A stretch of DNA of 64,000 bases, from contig NC_065922.1 of NCBI RefSeq assembly GCF_024586455.1, forward strand, positions 2,480,001 through 2,544,000, given 5' to 3'. Each line of letters starts with the position of its first letter. The stretch's first letter is position 1. A program made the position numbers and the translations under genes. Below are positions 63,401 through 64,000 of the stretch, one piece after another. The stretch is from Bactrocera neohumeralis. Its lineage: Eukaryota > Arthropoda > Insecta > Diptera > Tephritidae. The notes beneath the pieces were generated by a model. That model saw only the letters and a list, made by a program, of their open reading frames with translations. It ran no database searches and was not told where the DNA came from.

Positions 63401-64000
63401 ATGCCGGCGAGTGATGTTAATAGCTGTAGTAATGTTGATAAATACAAAAAAGTTAATGCTTCCGTCCTTGTATATTAGTCACGGGACATTTTGCACTTTA
63501 CTAAGATGCTTGGCTTACTTCAAATTCGTTGCCTCACATCTAGGTTATCAAAGAAGAGAGGAAAAGGTGTAAGTTCTCATAAGGCCAGTAGAATTTTGAC
63601 AAAAAAGAAAGCAATGTATTGATGAAAAGTTAGGTCTTGCGTCCAGAGGAGATACTCCGGTTGGCCATCAAAACCACTTAGGGTTGCTCAACACTTTGGC
63701 ATTGGTAGGCATCTCCGCTCTGTCGGCATGAAGTTGAAGTAATTTAATTTATTTGAAACTTACGCGAAGCCAGTAAAAAGCTCAACGTTGCTATGTAACT
63801 CAAGGCTCGGCATAACAAGACGTTGGCAGCAAAGAAGCAGAAAATTACAGCAACGAAATTTCGCGTTTTCGGCACTTAAGTATAAGTAAGAGATAAAAAA
63901 ATAGAGAATAATTGCAAATTATATAAAACCGTTTGTAGTAAGTAATAAAGAATTTCCTTGGCTACACTTTATCAGTTGTTAAGCACTCTACACTGTTATG
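60430..64000 (-). other. intron upstream of the nAChR exon; no exon recognised
   Basis: On the minus strand this stretch precedes the acceptor at 60430, so it should be the intron between the signal-peptide exon and the exon at 60290-60429. I see no hydrophobic signal-peptide exon with a donor site. The longest reading frame (minus, 60963-61319, 118 codons) has no recognisable motif. A short stretch at 63060-63105 resembles 22400-22445 (see findings). Confidence 0.5.

Noticed and set aside
1..64000. Frequent TACATATGTA-type palindromes (for example near 39761, 42498, 46872, 54525)
   Set aside because: Common background motif in higher-fly intergenic DNA, with no regular spacing or link to the other features seen here.
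1..64000. CRISPR arrays, operons, riboswitches, integrated virus
   Set aside because: No direct-repeat/spacer pattern, no bacterial gene organisation, and no retroviral or other viral proteins were seen. The window is eukaryotic intron.

Overview
The window reads as a piece of a higher fly (cyclorrhaphan Diptera, probably a tephritid fruit fly) nuclear chromosome. It is AT-rich, almost free of long reading frames, and scattered with mariner transposon remains, a non-LTR retrotransposon scrap and fly-type tandem repeats. The organism call is inference from these traits and from the one clear protein-coding exon; no species-specific marker was recognised.

The only host coding sequence I can name with confidence is a 140-bp exon on the minus strand at 60290-60429. 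It encodes the extracellular N-terminus of a nicotinic acetylcholine receptor alpha subunit of the insect alpha5/alpha6/alpha7 group (reads GPHEKRLLHALLDNYN... to ...GLTLMQIIDV), with good splice sites on both sides. I found neither the preceding signal-peptide exon nor the next exon (normally beginning DEKNQ). Everything to the left (1-60289) is therefore best read as part of one very large intron of this gene, and 60430-64000 as part of the intron before it.

The intron has structure of its own. Several blocks recur two or three times in the same order and orientation: copy 1 at about 2.3-17.6 kb, copy 2 at about 30.2-40.4 kb, copy 3 at about 45.8-59.5 kb. Only cores of 50-150 bp are recognisable by eye and the spacers have diverged, so this looks like an old, decayed tandem segmental duplication inside the intron. 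Copy 3 and the 26.7-49 kb zone also carry second-order local duplications.

Mobile elements: a nearly full-length mariner with perfect 25-bp inverted repeats at 57884-59107 (three reading-frame segments, catalytic DD34D kept); two irritans-type mariners with central deletions at 10907-11821 (+) and 13813-14686 (-); two internally deleted mariner derivatives on the minus strand at 25516-26030 and 55460-about 55817 that share the same deletion junction; a doubly truncated LINE fragment at about 16888-17448 (-); a repeat with three units of about 153 bp at 27170-27776, and a decayed relative of it at 36430-36540. A 100-N assembly gap lies at 40083-40182.

A possible small nested gene or terminal exon lies on the minus strand at 20171-20452. 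It has protein-like composition, a good acceptor and a nearby AATAAA, but I do not recognise it. All similarity statements come from reading the sequence by eye; no alignment or database search was run.
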